Counted from the stretch's first letter, positions 38,601 through 46,623 are shown. The stretch is DNA of 64,000 nt from Cedecea colo (GCF_011808225.1 NZ_SOYS01000001.1:903724-967723), one strand, 5' to 3'. Translations and numbers: made by a program. Notes: a model not told the origin generated them from the sequence alone.

Positions 38601-39743
38601 GGCGGACGTGACGGGTGCCGCGCTGAGTAAGGTGTTGGTCAGAGGGTTTGCCGACTGGATATCGCCCATCAGCAGAGCGCCCACCAGCCGATCGTCGCGT
38701 AAATGCAGGCAGCGGTAATGCCGGGAAAGCGGGTCGAAGGCGGTGAGAACGCGAGTGCCTGCCTGTTCGCTAAGATCGCCTGCCGAAAAGAGCGGAATAC
38801 CGCTGACCTTGAGGCGAGTTCCGCGATCCTCATAACGGAAATCCGTTGTGGCAACGCAGGCCAGGCGAGCGGCTAAAACATCTGCCTGTTGCAGGCAAGG
38901 CGCTACCAGCCCCCAGGTTTGCCCGTCGATTTCGCAGCATTCACCCAACGCGCTAACATGCGGGACATTGCTGCGCAGCTGTGCGTCTACGGTGATGCCT
39001 TGCTGGCACGGAATACCCGCCTGCCGGGCCAGCGCGATATTTGGCTTCACGCCTGTAGCGATAATCACTCGTCCTGCGGGCAGCACATTGCCGTTGCTCA
39101 GCATGACGCTGTCCGCATCAATGCGGTCAATGCTGCAATTTAACTGGCAGGCGATACCGCGCCCGGTCAGGGATTGTTCCAGGAGCCCGCCCGCCTGCTG
39201 ATTAAGCTGAATATCCATCAGCCATGCCTTGCGATGAACAAGCGTGACACGAACGCCGCGTGCATGCAGCGCGGCGGCGGCTTCCACGCCAAGCAAGCCA
39301 CCGCCGAGCACCACGGCATCGCCTTTGCCGCTGAGGATCGCATCCACATCTGCCAGCGTGCGAAAACCGTGAACGTGAGGAAGCCGGTGCCCGTCGATGG
39401 GCGGAATAAACGGCAGCGATCCGGTTGCGAACACCAGCTCGTCGTACTCCATCGTGCGTTTAGCTGTGCGCACGGTTTTGCCTGAGCTATCAACAGCCAG
39501 CACCGCTTCACCCGTCAGCAGCTCAACGCCGTGGGAAATGTACCAGGCGGCGTCGTGTAACCGCGTGGCGGCAGCCGATTTTTCCCCCGCCAGCACCGGC
39601 GAGAGCAGAATGCGGTTGTAGCTGAGCGTCGGCTCTTCGCCGAAAACGGTGATAGCAAAGCGGCCAGCGGCATGCGCCACCAGACGCTCAACGAGGCGTA
39701 TTGCCGCCATACCATTGCCAATAACGATCAGTCGTCGCTGCAT
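35676..39743 (-). CDS. nasB: NasC-NirB-NirD fusion: assimilatory nitrate reductase reductase subunit plus nitrite reductase
   Basis: A single 1355-residue frame. The frame opens at 39884, but ATG at 39743 follows GGAGG and begins the FAD domain MQRRLIVIGNGMAA. Residues about 1-400 are a pyridine-nucleotide-disulphide oxidoreductase like NasC (electron donor to NasA). From Met401 (MTKSTLVVIGHGMVGHHF) a complete NirB-type nitrite reductase follows: FAD/NADH domain, BFD [2Fe-2S] Cys groups (CSCHNVSKADIC, CGGCSALV), and sirohaem/[4Fe-4S] Cys in SCVGSTWC and SGCTRECAEAQ. Residues about 1250-1355 resemble NirD (SPLYKHRIRLRDG), without Rieske ligands. In K. oxytoca nasC and nasB are described as separate genes. 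An internal start at codon 401 with GGA upstream is possible. Confidence 0.88.
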   Translation of the reverse strand: MQRRLIVIGNGMAAIRLVERLVAHAAGRFAITVFGEEPTLSYNRILLSPVLAGEKSAAATRLHDAAWYISHGVELLTGEAVLAVDSSGKTVRTAKRTMEYDELVFATGSLPFIPPIDGHRLPHVHGFRTLADVDAILSGKGDAVVLGGGLLGVEAAAALHARGVRVTLVHRKAWLMDIQLNQQAGGLLEQSLTGRGIACQLNCSIDRIDADSVMLSNGNVLPAGRVIIATGVKPNIALARQAGIPCQQGITVDAQLRSNVPHVSALGECCEIDGQTWGLVAPCLQQADVLAARLACVATTDFRYEDRGTRLKVSGIPLFSAGDLSEQAGTRVLTAFDPLSRHYRCLHLRDDRLVGALLMGDIQSANPLTNTLLSAAPVTSAVLFDEFHSDEQPLAAGNDDMTKSTLVVIGHGMVGHHFLEQCVALGLHKSFHIVVFGEEQHPAYDRVHLSEYFAGRSAESLSMVQGDFFNEYGIELRCNSKVVAIDRQQRVVRDSNGHETYWDKLVLATGSFPFVPPVPGNDLPGCFVYRTLDDLDAIAERARDSKRGVVIGGGLLGLEAANALKQLGLETHVVEFAPNLMAVQLDNAGASMLREKIAEIGVQVHTSKATTAITEAEGLQLNFADGEALQTDLIVFSAGIRPQDALARASDLTPGERGGIVINDHCQTSDSAIFAIGECALWQGKIFGLVAPGYQMARVAAATLAGQEAAFHGADMSTKLKLLGVEVASFGDAHGRTPGSQSYQWTNGPRQIYKKIVVSADNKTLLGGVLVGDSSEYTQLLQMMLNGMALPPQPESLILPVSAGGAPKGLGVAALPDSAQICSCHNVSKADICAAVSGGAGDIGAIKACTKAATGCGGCSALVKQVIEYQLQEQGVEVKKDICEHFPYSRQEIYHLVRVNHIRTFEQLINRYGRGHGCEICKPLAASVLASCWNEYLLKPAHLPLQDTNDRYFANIQKDGTYSVVPRVAAGEITPDGLIAIGQVAKRYRLYSKITGGQRIDLFGARLEQLPAIWEELVAAGFETGHAYGKSLRTVKSCVGSTWCRYGVQDSTGLAIELENRYKGLRSPHKIKMAVSGCTRECAEAQSKDVGVIATDKGWNLYVCGNGGMKPRHADLFASDLDRETLIRTIDRFLMFYIRTADRLQRTSTWLDNLEGGLEYLREVVLNDSLGLGDELEKEMAGVVETYQCEWQTTLNSPDRLALFRSYVNSEQPDEAVQRQTLRGQLQPVSAVVHQQADTPAKPWQAVCDISAIPPQAGIGARLGEQQIALFRFGDAIYALDNLEPGSDANVLSRGIVGDASGEPVVISPLYKHRIRLRDGRGQDGELAVRAWPVKVEQGTVWVGSQALILRAEAS

Positions 39744-39753
39744 GCCCGCCTCC

Positions 39754-40542
39754 TCAGGCAGCCTTTGGCTGCTTTTCGTACAGGAAGCGCAGCACCTGCT
39801 GGCGCAGATGGTGATAGCGACTCTCTTCGGCCAGCTCAACGCGGTTACGCGGGCGCGGCAAATCAACATGCAGCGTTTCGCCAACCGTTGCCGCCGGGCC
39901 GTTGGTCATCATCAGCACGCGATCGGAAAGCAGCACCGCCTCGTCCACGTCGTGGGTGATAAGCACAATGGTGGTGTGCAGCTCCTGCTGGATATGCATC
40001 ACGGCGTCCTGCAGATGAGCGCGGGTCAGCGCATCCAGCGCGCCGAACGGCTCATCCATCAGCAGCACTTTCGGCTTCATCGCCAGCGCGCGGGCGATAC
40101 CTACGCGCTGTTTCATGCCGCCAGAGATTTCTCCGGGCCGTTTATCAATCGCATGGCCCATCTGCACGCGCTCCAGATTGTGAATAATCCACTCGCGGCG
40201 CCCGGCGCGGTTCATGGTATGGCGAAAGACCTGATCCACCGCCAGCGCCACGTTTTCAAAGCAGGTCATCCACGGCAGCAATGAGTGGTTCTGGAACACA
40301 ACAGCCCGCTCCGGGCCTGGCCCTGCGATCTCCTTGTTATCGCACAGCAGCCCGCCTTCAGAGGGCAGCGTGATGCCCGCAATCAGGTTGAGCAGCGTTG
40401 ATTTGCCGCAGCCGGAGTGACCGATCAGGCTGATGGTTTCCCCTTGCGCAATATCAAAGCTAACGTTGCTGAGCGCTAAAAACTCGCCGCTGGCGGTGGA
40501 GAAACGCTGGCTGACGTTCTGAAGCTGAATAATTTTCTTCAT
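39754..40542 (-). CDS. nasD: Nitrate ABC transporter ATP-binding protein NasD
   Basis: The ATPase of the NasFED nitrate/nitrite importer (NrtD/SsuB-type family), 262 residues. Walker A is GHSGCGKSTLLN at about 38-49, the ABC signature is near EISGGMKQRVGIARAL, and Walker B is VLLMDEPFGALDAL. It couples ATP hydrolysis to NasE. It lies 10 bases from each neighbour, within one operon. Closest functional analogues are Klebsiella NasD and cyanobacterial NrtD. Confidence 0.95.
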   Translation of the reverse strand: MKKIIQLQNVSQRFSTASGEFLALSNVSFDIAQGETISLIGHSGCGKSTLLNLIAGITLPSEGGLLCDNKEIAGPGPERAVVFQNHSLLPWMTCFENVALAVDQVFRHTMNRAGRREWIIHNLERVQMGHAIDKRPGEISGGMKQRVGIARALAMKPKVLLMDEPFGALDALTRAHLQDAVMHIQQELHTTIVLITHDVDEAVLLSDRVLMMTNGPAATVGETLHVDLPRPRNRVELAEESRYHHLRQQVLRFLYEKQPKAA

Positions 40543-40552
40543 GGTTTTCCCC

Positions 40553-41437
40553 TTATTTGTCCTGCCAGCTAAAACGACACGCCAGCAACATTAAACCCTG
40601 CTCCAGCAGCAGCCCCACGACGCCGATAATCACAATCGCAATCAGGATGTTTTCGACGTTGAGGTTGTTCCACTCGTTCCAGATCCAAAAGCCGATGCCC
40701 AGGCCGCCGGTGAGCATTTCCGCCGCGACGATGACCAGCCAGGCGATACCAATCGACAGGCGTACGCCGGTCAGTACCGCCGGCAGCACGGCCGGAAACA
40801 GAATGCGGCGCATTACCGTCCATTCGGAGAGCTTCAGCACGCGCGCCACATTGAGATAATCTTCCGGGATGCGCCTCACCCCTTCGGCGGTGTTGATGAC
40901 CATCGGCCAGATGGAGCAGATGAAGATCGTCCAGCCAGAAGCCGGTTCCGCCTTCTGAAACAGCAGCAGGCCAATCGGCAGCCAGGCCAGCGGGCTGACC
41001 GGGCGCAAAAGTGCGACAAGCGGATTAAACATGCGGGCGAGAAAGGTGAAACGGCCAATCAAAAAGCCAGCCGGGATGCCGACGATAGCCGCCAGGCCAA
41101 ACCCCACGGCAACGCGCTGAAGTGAAGCGAGGACGTTCCAGCCGATACCCTGGTCGTTCGGCCCGGCGTTGTAGAACGGGTCCGCAAAAAGAGTAATGGC
41201 GGAATCCAGCGTGCTAAGCGGCGTTGGAAAACCTTTGCTGTTTAACGCGGCGATTTGCCAGACCACGAGCAGCAACCCCATGCCGAGCAGCGCAGGCACG
41301 AGGTGCTGGAAGATGCTCAGACTTAACTGCCGCCAAAGCGGACGGCGACGACGCACCGCGACAGGCGGCAATACAATCACTTCCCCAACCGGGGTATTCA
41401 GCTCGGCGGCTGAGGTTTTCTGGGCCTGTAGATCCAT
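40553..41437 (-). CDS. nasE: Nitrate ABC transporter permease NasE
   Basis: The inner-membrane permease of the nitrate importer, 294 residues. A hydrophilic N-terminal tail of about 35 residues precedes some six spans; the EAA-type loop is around VRRIPEDYLNVARVLKLSEW. It is an NrtB-family member. The gap to nasF is nine bases. It works as a homodimer with NasD ATPases and receives substrate from NasF. Confidence 0.95.
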   Translation of the reverse strand: MDLQAQKTSAAELNTPVGEVIVLPPVAVRRRRPLWRQLSLSIFQHLVPALLGMGLLLVVWQIAALNSKGFPTPLSTLDSAITLFADPFYNAGPNDQGIGWNVLASLQRVAVGFGLAAIVGIPAGFLIGRFTFLARMFNPLVALLRPVSPLAWLPIGLLLFQKAEPASGWTIFICSIWPMVINTAEGVRRIPEDYLNVARVLKLSEWTVMRRILFPAVLPAVLTGVRLSIGIAWLVIVAAEMLTGGLGIGFWIWNEWNNLNVENILIAIVIIGVVGLLLEQGLMLLACRFSWQDK

Positions 41438-41446
41438 GATTTCCCC

Positions 41447-42697
41447 TTAACGTTTAACGGCGAAACTTGCGGCGTAGGCGGCAGGATCGCTGCCGTTCCA
41501 GGTAGTGCCATCCATAAGCGTGCTGCTGCGCATGTGGTTTGCGGGTAAGGCAACGTCGCCCACGGCGGCGGCGGCCTGACGGTAGACATCAATACGGTTA
41601 ATACGCTGGGCGACAGCGAGATAGTCCGGGTCGTGGTCGAGCAGTCCCCAACGGCGGTGCTGCGTCAGGAACCACATGCCGTCGGAAAGCCACGGGAAGG
41701 TCACTTCGCCATCGCGGAAAAACTGCATGCCGTGACTCTCCTGCCATTTTTTGCCGAGGCCGTTGTCGTACTGCCCAAGCATGCGCCCGGTGAGGTAGTC
41801 GACTTTGGTATTGAGATATGCCCGCCCGGCCAGCACGCTGGCCGTTTCCCGACGGTTATCCTCGCTCGCATCAATCCAGCGCGAGGCTTCAAGAATTGCC
41901 GCAACTAACGCGCGGGCGGTATTCGGGTTTTGCTCGACCCAGGCGCTGCGTGTACCGAGGATTTTTTCAGGATGATCCGGCCAGATGGACTGAGAGGTTG
42001 CCGCCGTATAGCCAATGCCATCGTTAATGGCGCGCTGGTTCCACGGCTCGCCCACGCAAAAGCCAACCATGTTGCCGATGCGCATGTTCATTACCATCTG
42101 CGGCGGCGGCACGACCACGGTGCGCACATCGTTGAACGGGTGGATCCCCGCATTCGCCAGCCAGTAGTAAAGCCACATAGCGTGGGTGCCGGTCGGGAAG
42201 GTATGAGCGAAGGTAAAGGTTCCCGGCTCATGGCTTGCGACCAGCTTTTTCAGACCTGGCGCATCGGTCACCCCCTGTTTTGCCAGATCCGTCGAGAGTG
42301 AGATCCCCTGGCCGTTGTTGTTGAGCGTCATCAGGTTAGCCATAGACTGCTGTTTGCCCGCGATACCCATCTCCAGCCCGTAAACCAGGCCATAGAGCAC
42401 ATGGGCCGCGTCCAGCTCGCCGGAGACCATTTTGTCGCGCACTGCCGCCCAGCTTGCTTCTTTACTCGGTACAATCGTGATGCCGTATTTCTTGTCAAAA
42501 CCTTTGACGGACGCCATCACGATGGAGGCGCAGTCGGTCAGCGGAATAAAACCGACTTTCACCGTGACCTGCTCCGGCTTGTCGCTTCCCGCAGCCCAGG
42601 CGGCATTCATTATCCCCGGCAGCAAATATGCGCCGCCCAGTACGGCACCCGCCTGTAACAACCGGCGGCGCGAGAGGGCTATGGTTTGCTCACTCAT
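41447..42697 (-). CDS. nasF: Periplasmic nitrate-binding protein NasF
   Basis: The solute-binding protein of the nitrate importer (NrtA/CmpA family), 416 residues. The N-terminus has a twin-arginine signal, SRRRLLQAG at residues 9-17 followed by a hydrophobic stretch ending NAAWA, so export by Tat is expected. The mature part keeps the family blocks TVKVGFIPLTDCASIVMA and GNMVGFCVGEPWNQRA. AGGAGG precedes the ATG. It is the first gene of the operon, behind an attenuator and a sigma-54 promoter. Confidence 0.95.
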   Translation of the reverse strand: MSEQTIALSRRRLLQAGAVLGGAYLLPGIMNAAWAAGSDKPEQVTVKVGFIPLTDCASIVMASVKGFDKKYGITIVPSKEASWAAVRDKMVSGELDAAHVLYGLVYGLEMGIAGKQQSMANLMTLNNNGQGISLSTDLAKQGVTDAPGLKKLVASHEPGTFTFAHTFPTGTHAMWLYYWLANAGIHPFNDVRTVVVPPPQMVMNMRIGNMVGFCVGEPWNQRAINDGIGYTAATSQSIWPDHPEKILGTRSAWVEQNPNTARALVAAILEASRWIDASEDNRRETASVLAGRAYLNTKVDYLTGRMLGQYDNGLGKKWQESHGMQFFRDGEVTFPWLSDGMWFLTQHRRWGLLDHDPDYLAVAQRINRIDVYRQAAAAVGDVALPANHMRSSTLMDGTTWNGSDPAAYAASFAVKR

Positions 42698-42718
42698 CAG
42701 CTTCCTCCTGAAAAAAGT

Positions 42719-42764
42719 AAAAAAAAGCGCCCATCAATGTGGATCAGCACATTGAAGGACGCCT
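42719..42764 (-). terminator. Leader attenuator of the nas operon (NasR target)
   Basis: On the minus strand GCGTCCTTCAATGTG pairs with CACATTGATGGGCGC around a short loop, followed by eight T, 22 bases before nasF. A smaller hairpin (TTGCGCC-AATG-GCGGTGC, about 42781-42797) lies just upstream. This is the two-hairpin layout of the Klebsiella nasF leader, where NasR bound to nitrate or nitrite lets RNA polymerase read through. Confidence 0.8.
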
Positions 42765-42833
42765 TTGTCCTGCCAGTCTCGCACCGCCATTGGCGCAATC
42801 TGGAGAAATGGAAATTAACTCAGTAAGAAACAA

Positions 42834-42849
42834 TGCAACCCGCGTGCCA
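42834..42849 (-). promoter_or_regulatory. Sigma-54 promoter of the nas operon
   Basis: TGGCACGCGGGTTGCA on the minus strand matches TGGCACG-N4-TTGCA perfectly, with GG and GC at -24/-12 spacing. Transcription should start near 42823, giving a leader of about 125 bases before nasF. In K. oxytoca the nasF promoter is NtrC and sigma-54 dependent. Confidence 0.88.
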
Positions 42850-42900
42850 GTTTAGAAAGTGCCTGAAACAGGGGTAATAGATTTCAAAAGAGAGTGATAC

Positions 42901-42915
42901 GCACCATAAATACGC
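42901..42915 (-). promoter_or_regulatory. Candidate NtrC site upstream of the nas promoter
   Basis: GCGTATTTATGGTGC fits GCAC-N5-TGGTGC with two mismatches in the left half. It lies about 55-65 bases upstream of the -24 element, inside normal enhancer range. Confidence 0.45.
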
Positions 42916-42939
42916 ACGCTTTGCCCGCTGGCTGTGCAG

Positions 42940-44136
42940 CTACTCCTTTGCAGATGTTTGCCAGATATCGGCAACGGTTATCATCGCGCCGGCCACTTCA
43001 ACCATCCGTTTATTCTGCTTCATCGCCATTTTCCGCAGCGTCTGCCAGGCCTGTTCCTCGCTGTAACCCTGATGGCGAATCAGCAACGCTTTGGCTTTCT
43101 CGATGACCTTGCGCTCTTCAAGCGTCGCCTGAAGCGAAGCCAGCTGCTGCGCCATCGTTTCCAGCTGTTGCGCCTGCTGACGTACCAGCGGCAGGAGGTG
43201 GCGATCGAGATAACGTTCGTTGTCGTCGCTGGCATGCCCTGCCACCCAGCTCACTATTTCGGTTTCACTAAGCGGCGTTGCTTGTAATAACTGCCCGAGC
43301 GCCTGCTGCGTCTGTGCTATTACAGCCCCGATCAGCTTTTCTTCGACCTCTCTTAGCGCATCGATTCTGGCAGTCAATAAGGTAAACCAGCGCAGCGCAC
43401 GATCCGCCTGCATCCCTTCGACGTCCGAACGCGTACACGCCAGCCGCCTGAGCTGTTCCGTCTCACGACAAGGCTCACCGCTGGACTGATAGTGCTGACG
43501 CAGCGGCGCATCAACCATGCAGCAAAAGGTTTCAAAGCAACGTTGCTGGCTGTCTATGCGATCCACAAGCTGCTGACGCAGTGCGTCGCTGAATGTCCCC
43601 TGCGTGAAGCCAAGCGCGCCAATCGCCCGCTCCTGGCCCGCGAACTCCTTGCCCTGCATGAAACTAAACAGCGCTGCCAGCGAGCGGGCTACGCCAGCGT
43701 CATCCACGGCATTGCTGGTTTCGGGTACGATGCTGAGCAAATGGCGCAGCGTACAGTTGAACTGCTCCATCGCTTCAGGCGGGGTAATTTTCCGCACGGA
43801 GATTTTTTCGCGCAGCTCAGGTAAACGCTCAAGGTAGTGCAACGCGCAGGCGAGGCTGACGAACAGCACGCTGCCCGGCAGGTAGTCCGGTCGGGCGATG
43901 GCCTGCCTGAAAAGCGCCGTTTCGCGATCGACATCCTGTGCGCAGCCCTGCCTCTCGTCCCCGAACAGGCTGCCCGCAGAACAAAGCCAGATGTTGGAAG
44001 CCCCGCGCTCGCGTTGTAGCATATGGACAAGCCTGGCTACCCGTTCGGTAAGCTGTCCGATTTGCAGGATGTGCTGCAGCTGTTCACGTCCACGGGCGCG
44101 GGCGGCCAGCAGAAAGTCGCGGGATGTGGGGATCAT
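42940..44136 (-). CDS. nasR: Nitrate/nitrite-responsive transcription antiterminator NasR
   Basis: A cytoplasmic RNA-binding regulator of 398 residues. The N-terminal NIT domain (about 50-300) senses nitrate and nitrite (LVHMLQRERGASNIWLCSA is its signature region). The C-terminal ANTAR domain (about 330-390, LEERKVIEKAKALLIRHQGY and EQAWQTLRKMAM) binds the nasF leader hairpin to prevent termination. It is upstream of and co-oriented with nasF, as in K. oxytoca, and diverges from ychN. Confidence 0.95.
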   Translation of the reverse strand: MIPTSRDFLLAARARGREQLQHILQIGQLTERVARLVHMLQRERGASNIWLCSAGSLFGDERQGCAQDVDRETALFRQAIARPDYLPGSVLFVSLACALHYLERLPELREKISVRKITPPEAMEQFNCTLRHLLSIVPETSNAVDDAGVARSLAALFSFMQGKEFAGQERAIGALGFTQGTFSDALRQQLVDRIDSQQRCFETFCCMVDAPLRQHYQSSGEPCRETEQLRRLACTRSDVEGMQADRALRWFTLLTARIDALREVEEKLIGAVIAQTQQALGQLLQATPLSETEIVSWVAGHASDDNERYLDRHLLPLVRQQAQQLETMAQQLASLQATLEERKVIEKAKALLIRHQGYSEEQAWQTLRKMAMKQNKRMVEVAGAMITVADIWQTSAKE

Positions 44137-44210
44137 AAAACGCTCCTGAACAGCAAAGTGATATCTTTGGCTTAAGCAAAAGTCGTGCCTTCTGGCACAA
44201 AGGAGAGAAA

Positions 44211-44564
44211 ATGCAGAAAATAGTGATTATTGCCAACGGGGCTGCTTACGGCAGCGAGTCTCTGTTCAACAGCCTGCGCCTGGCCATTGCGCTGCTGGAG
44301 CAGCCGCAGCGGCCGGAGCTAAAACTCTTTTTAATGTCCGATGCGGTCACCGCGGGATTGCGCGGCCAGAAACCGGCCGAGGGATACAACATTCAGCAGA
44401 TGCTGGAGATTCTCACCGCTCAGGACGTAGCGGTGAAATTATGCAAAACCTGCACCGACGGGCGCGGCATGACGGCGCTGCCGCTGGTTGACGGCGTTGC
44501 TATCGGCACGCTGGTCGAACTGGCGGAGTGGACGCTGAACGCCGATAAAGTCTTAACATTCTGA
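44211..44564 (+). CDS. ychN: DsrE/F-like sulfur-relay family protein YchN
   Basis: A 117-residue hexameric DsrE-fold protein of unknown role; the E. coli structure is known. MQKIVIIANGAAYGSESLFNS and the conserved Cys pair in KLCKTCTDGRG match E. coli YchN closely. DsrE relatives carry sulfur on Cys during sulfur transfer, but that activity has not been shown for YchN. AGGAGAG precedes the ATG. In K-12 it sits next to ychO; here the nas cluster separates them. Confidence 0.95.
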   Translation: MQKIVIIANGAAYGSESLFNSLRLAIALLEQPQRPELKLFLMSDAVTAGLRGQKPAEGYNIQQMLEILTAQDVAVKLCKTCTDGRGMTALPLVDGVAIGTLVELAEWTLNADKVLTF

Positions 44565-44669
44565 TAATCGCCCCGCAGTAATATCTTTTACTTATACCTT
44601 GCCCTGCCCTATCAAGTTTCCTGCTGTGTTTGCCGATAGCTTCCGCAAATAACACAGCAGGAAAACATC

Positions 44670-46457
44670 ATGTTCAGGTCAATACGCGCTCGCATTATTT
44701 GTGTGACGGCAGGCTGTTTGACTGTCGCCCTTCTTCTCAACACCATTATTAACTATCGGGTTACGCACGCAGACAATCAGCAATCTATTGAGGCGTCGCT
44801 GAAAAGCACCAGTGAAAGCCATGCTGTTGCCATCACCGACTGGGTGAACGGCAAAATGGCGATCGTTAGTTCTTTGAAGAACGTGGCGTTAACGGACGAT
44901 CCGGTGCCCGTTTTCCGCCAGCTTGCTGCCGCAGGCGGCTTTACCAACGTCTATGTCGGCTATGCCAGCAAGACGGCAAAGTTTTCCGACCCAACCGGCG
45001 TTCCCGCCGACTATGACCCAACGGTTCGCCCGTGGTATCAACAGGTTTTAAAAGAGAATGCTCCCATCGTGACCGCGCCGTATGTCGACGCCGGAACGGG
45101 GAAACTGGTAGTGACTTTTGCAGTACCGGTGTCCGAAAACGGTGAGCTGAAAGCGGTTGTCGCGGGGGATGTGGCGATGGACAGCGTGGTCGCTAACGTG
45201 CGCAGCATTCACCCAACGGCCAACAGCAGCGGGATGCTGGTTGACGGCGACGGCTCGGTTATCGCGGCATTAGATCCGGCGTTAACCCGCAAACCTTTTA
45301 GTGACGCTGTCACGGGCACCAGCTTTGACCAGTTGCTGGCGGATAGCCACCGGGCAGCGGGCAGCATGAACAATAAAACCAAACAGCTGCTTGCCACGCC
45401 TGTTCCCGGCACGCACTGGTTCCTGATTGTCGCGCTGGATAATGACGATGCCACATCCGCTATGCATACGTTGCTGAAGGCGTCGGCCATCGCGCTGGTC
45501 GCGCTGGTGCTTATCTCGGGTGCGGTGGTGCATTTACTGGTGGCAAGCGTACTGAAACGGCTGAGCACCATTCGTGATGCGATGCACGCCATCAGCTCAG
45601 GCACTAACGATTTGTCCCAGCGTCTTCCGGAAGCGGGAAACGATGAGGTGGCGCAAATTGCCCATGCTTTTAACGCCTTCAGCGATAAATTGTCGGTGGT
45701 AATGGCGCAGCTGCGTGATGCCAGCGCGTCGGTAAAAGTCGCCGCTAATGAGATTGCCGCAGGAAATCAGGATCTGTCAGGGCGTACCGAGCGAGCCGCT
45801 TCCAGCCTGCGTGAAACCGCCAGCGCCGTGGAGCAGATTACCGCCTCGGTTGCTAACTCTACCGACGCCGCGGTACAGGCTAACATTCAGACCACCAGCG
45901 CCAGCGAAGCCGCAGAACGCGGTGGACGCGTGGTTTCGCAGGTTATCGCCACCATGGAGGCCATCGAAACCGCCTCGGGGAAAATTGGCGATATTACTGG
46001 CGTTATCGACGGCATTGCTTTCCAGACCAATATCCTGGCGCTGAACGCGTCGGTTGAGGCCGCACGCGCGGGTGAACAGGGCCGTGGATTTGCCGTGGTT
46101 GCCGGAGAAGTACGTAACCTCGCAAGCCGTAGCGCGCAGGCCGCGAAAGAGATCAAAACGCTGATCGATTCCACGACGCAAAGCGTGTCGAACGGTTCGA
46201 AGTATGTCCGTCAGGCTGGGGAGGCAATGCATGAAATCGTCACCAGCGTGGGCAGCGTTTCCGGCATCATGCGCGAAATCACGATATCCACCAGCGAGCA
46301 GATGAAAGGTATTCAGGAGATTAACCACGCGGTGACGCATCTCGATAATATGGTACAGCAGAATGCGGAGCTGGTGGTGCAATCTGCCGCAGCAGCGGGG
46401 GCGTTACAAAGCCAGGCTGGCGAACTGGCGGAAACGGCGGGGCATTTTCGTATTTAA
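44670..46457 (+). CDS. Methyl-accepting chemotaxis protein with dCache_1 sensor, predicted amino-acid binding
   Basis: A membrane chemoreceptor of 595 residues. Span 1 is at about 9-28, a double-Cache periplasmic domain at about 33-268 and span 2 at about 270-293. HAMP covers about 293-345 and the signalling hairpin about 360-590, with the conserved tip IAFQTNILALNASVEAARAG. The sensor shows Tyr115, Arg120, Trp122, Tyr123, Tyr138, Asp140 and Asp167, which fit the published amino-acid-binding dCache motif YxxxxRxWY...YxD...D. There is no C-terminal NWETF-type CheR tether. AGGAAAA precedes the ATG. It is absent from the same place in E. coli K-12. Confidence 0.9.
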   Translation: MFRSIRARIICVTAGCLTVALLLNTIINYRVTHADNQQSIEASLKSTSESHAVAITDWVNGKMAIVSSLKNVALTDDPVPVFRQLAAAGGFTNVYVGYASKTAKFSDPTGVPADYDPTVRPWYQQVLKENAPIVTAPYVDAGTGKLVVTFAVPVSENGELKAVVAGDVAMDSVVANVRSIHPTANSSGMLVDGDGSVIAALDPALTRKPFSDAVTGTSFDQLLADSHRAAGSMNNKTKQLLATPVPGTHWFLIVALDNDDATSAMHTLLKASAIALVALVLISGAVVHLLVASVLKRLSTIRDAMHAISSGTNDLSQRLPEAGNDEVAQIAHAFNAFSDKLSVVMAQLRDASASVKVAANEIAAGNQDLSGRTERAASSLRETASAVEQITASVANSTDAAVQANIQTTSASEAAERGGRVVSQVIATMEAIETASGKIGDITGVIDGIAFQTNILALNASVEAARAGEQGRGFAVVAGEVRNLASRSAQAAKEIKTLIDSTTQSVSNGSKYVRQAGEAMHEIVTSVGSVSGIMREITISTSEQMKGIQEINHAVTHLDNMVQQNAELVVQSAAAAGALQSQAGELAETAGHFRI

Positions 46458-46461
46458 TGAG

Positions 46462-46483
46462 CAAACCCGCCTCGGCGGGTTTG
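46462..46483 (+). terminator. Hairpin after the chemoreceptor gene
   Basis: AAACCCGCC-TC-GGCGGGTTT begins a few bases after the chemoreceptor stop. The tail is only weakly T-rich, so it may be a partial terminator. Confidence 0.55.
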
Positions 46484-46579
46484 AGACTGATGACAAACCT
46501 CATAGCTTACGAAGTTCTGAAAAATGTCACCCTAAAATTAACAGCAAAATCAATAAGTTGATTTTCGGTAAAGAACCAC

Positions 46580-46611
46580 AAAGAAGGAAAAACCACGCTT
46601 TTTCCTTCTTT
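46580..46611. terminator. A/T-rich perfect hairpin in the convergent gap
   Basis: AAAGAAGGAAAAA (46580-46592) and TTTTTCCTTCTTT (46599-46611) are perfect complements around a CCACGC loop. It sits between the other two hairpins. Confidence 0.5.
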
Positions 46612-46623
46612 ATCAGCAACCTG

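Noticed and set aside
39744..39884. N-terminal extension of the nasCB fusion frame
   Set aside because: It overlaps the nasD coding end, has no family similarity, and the GGAGG-preceded ATG at 39743 starts the FAD motif directly.
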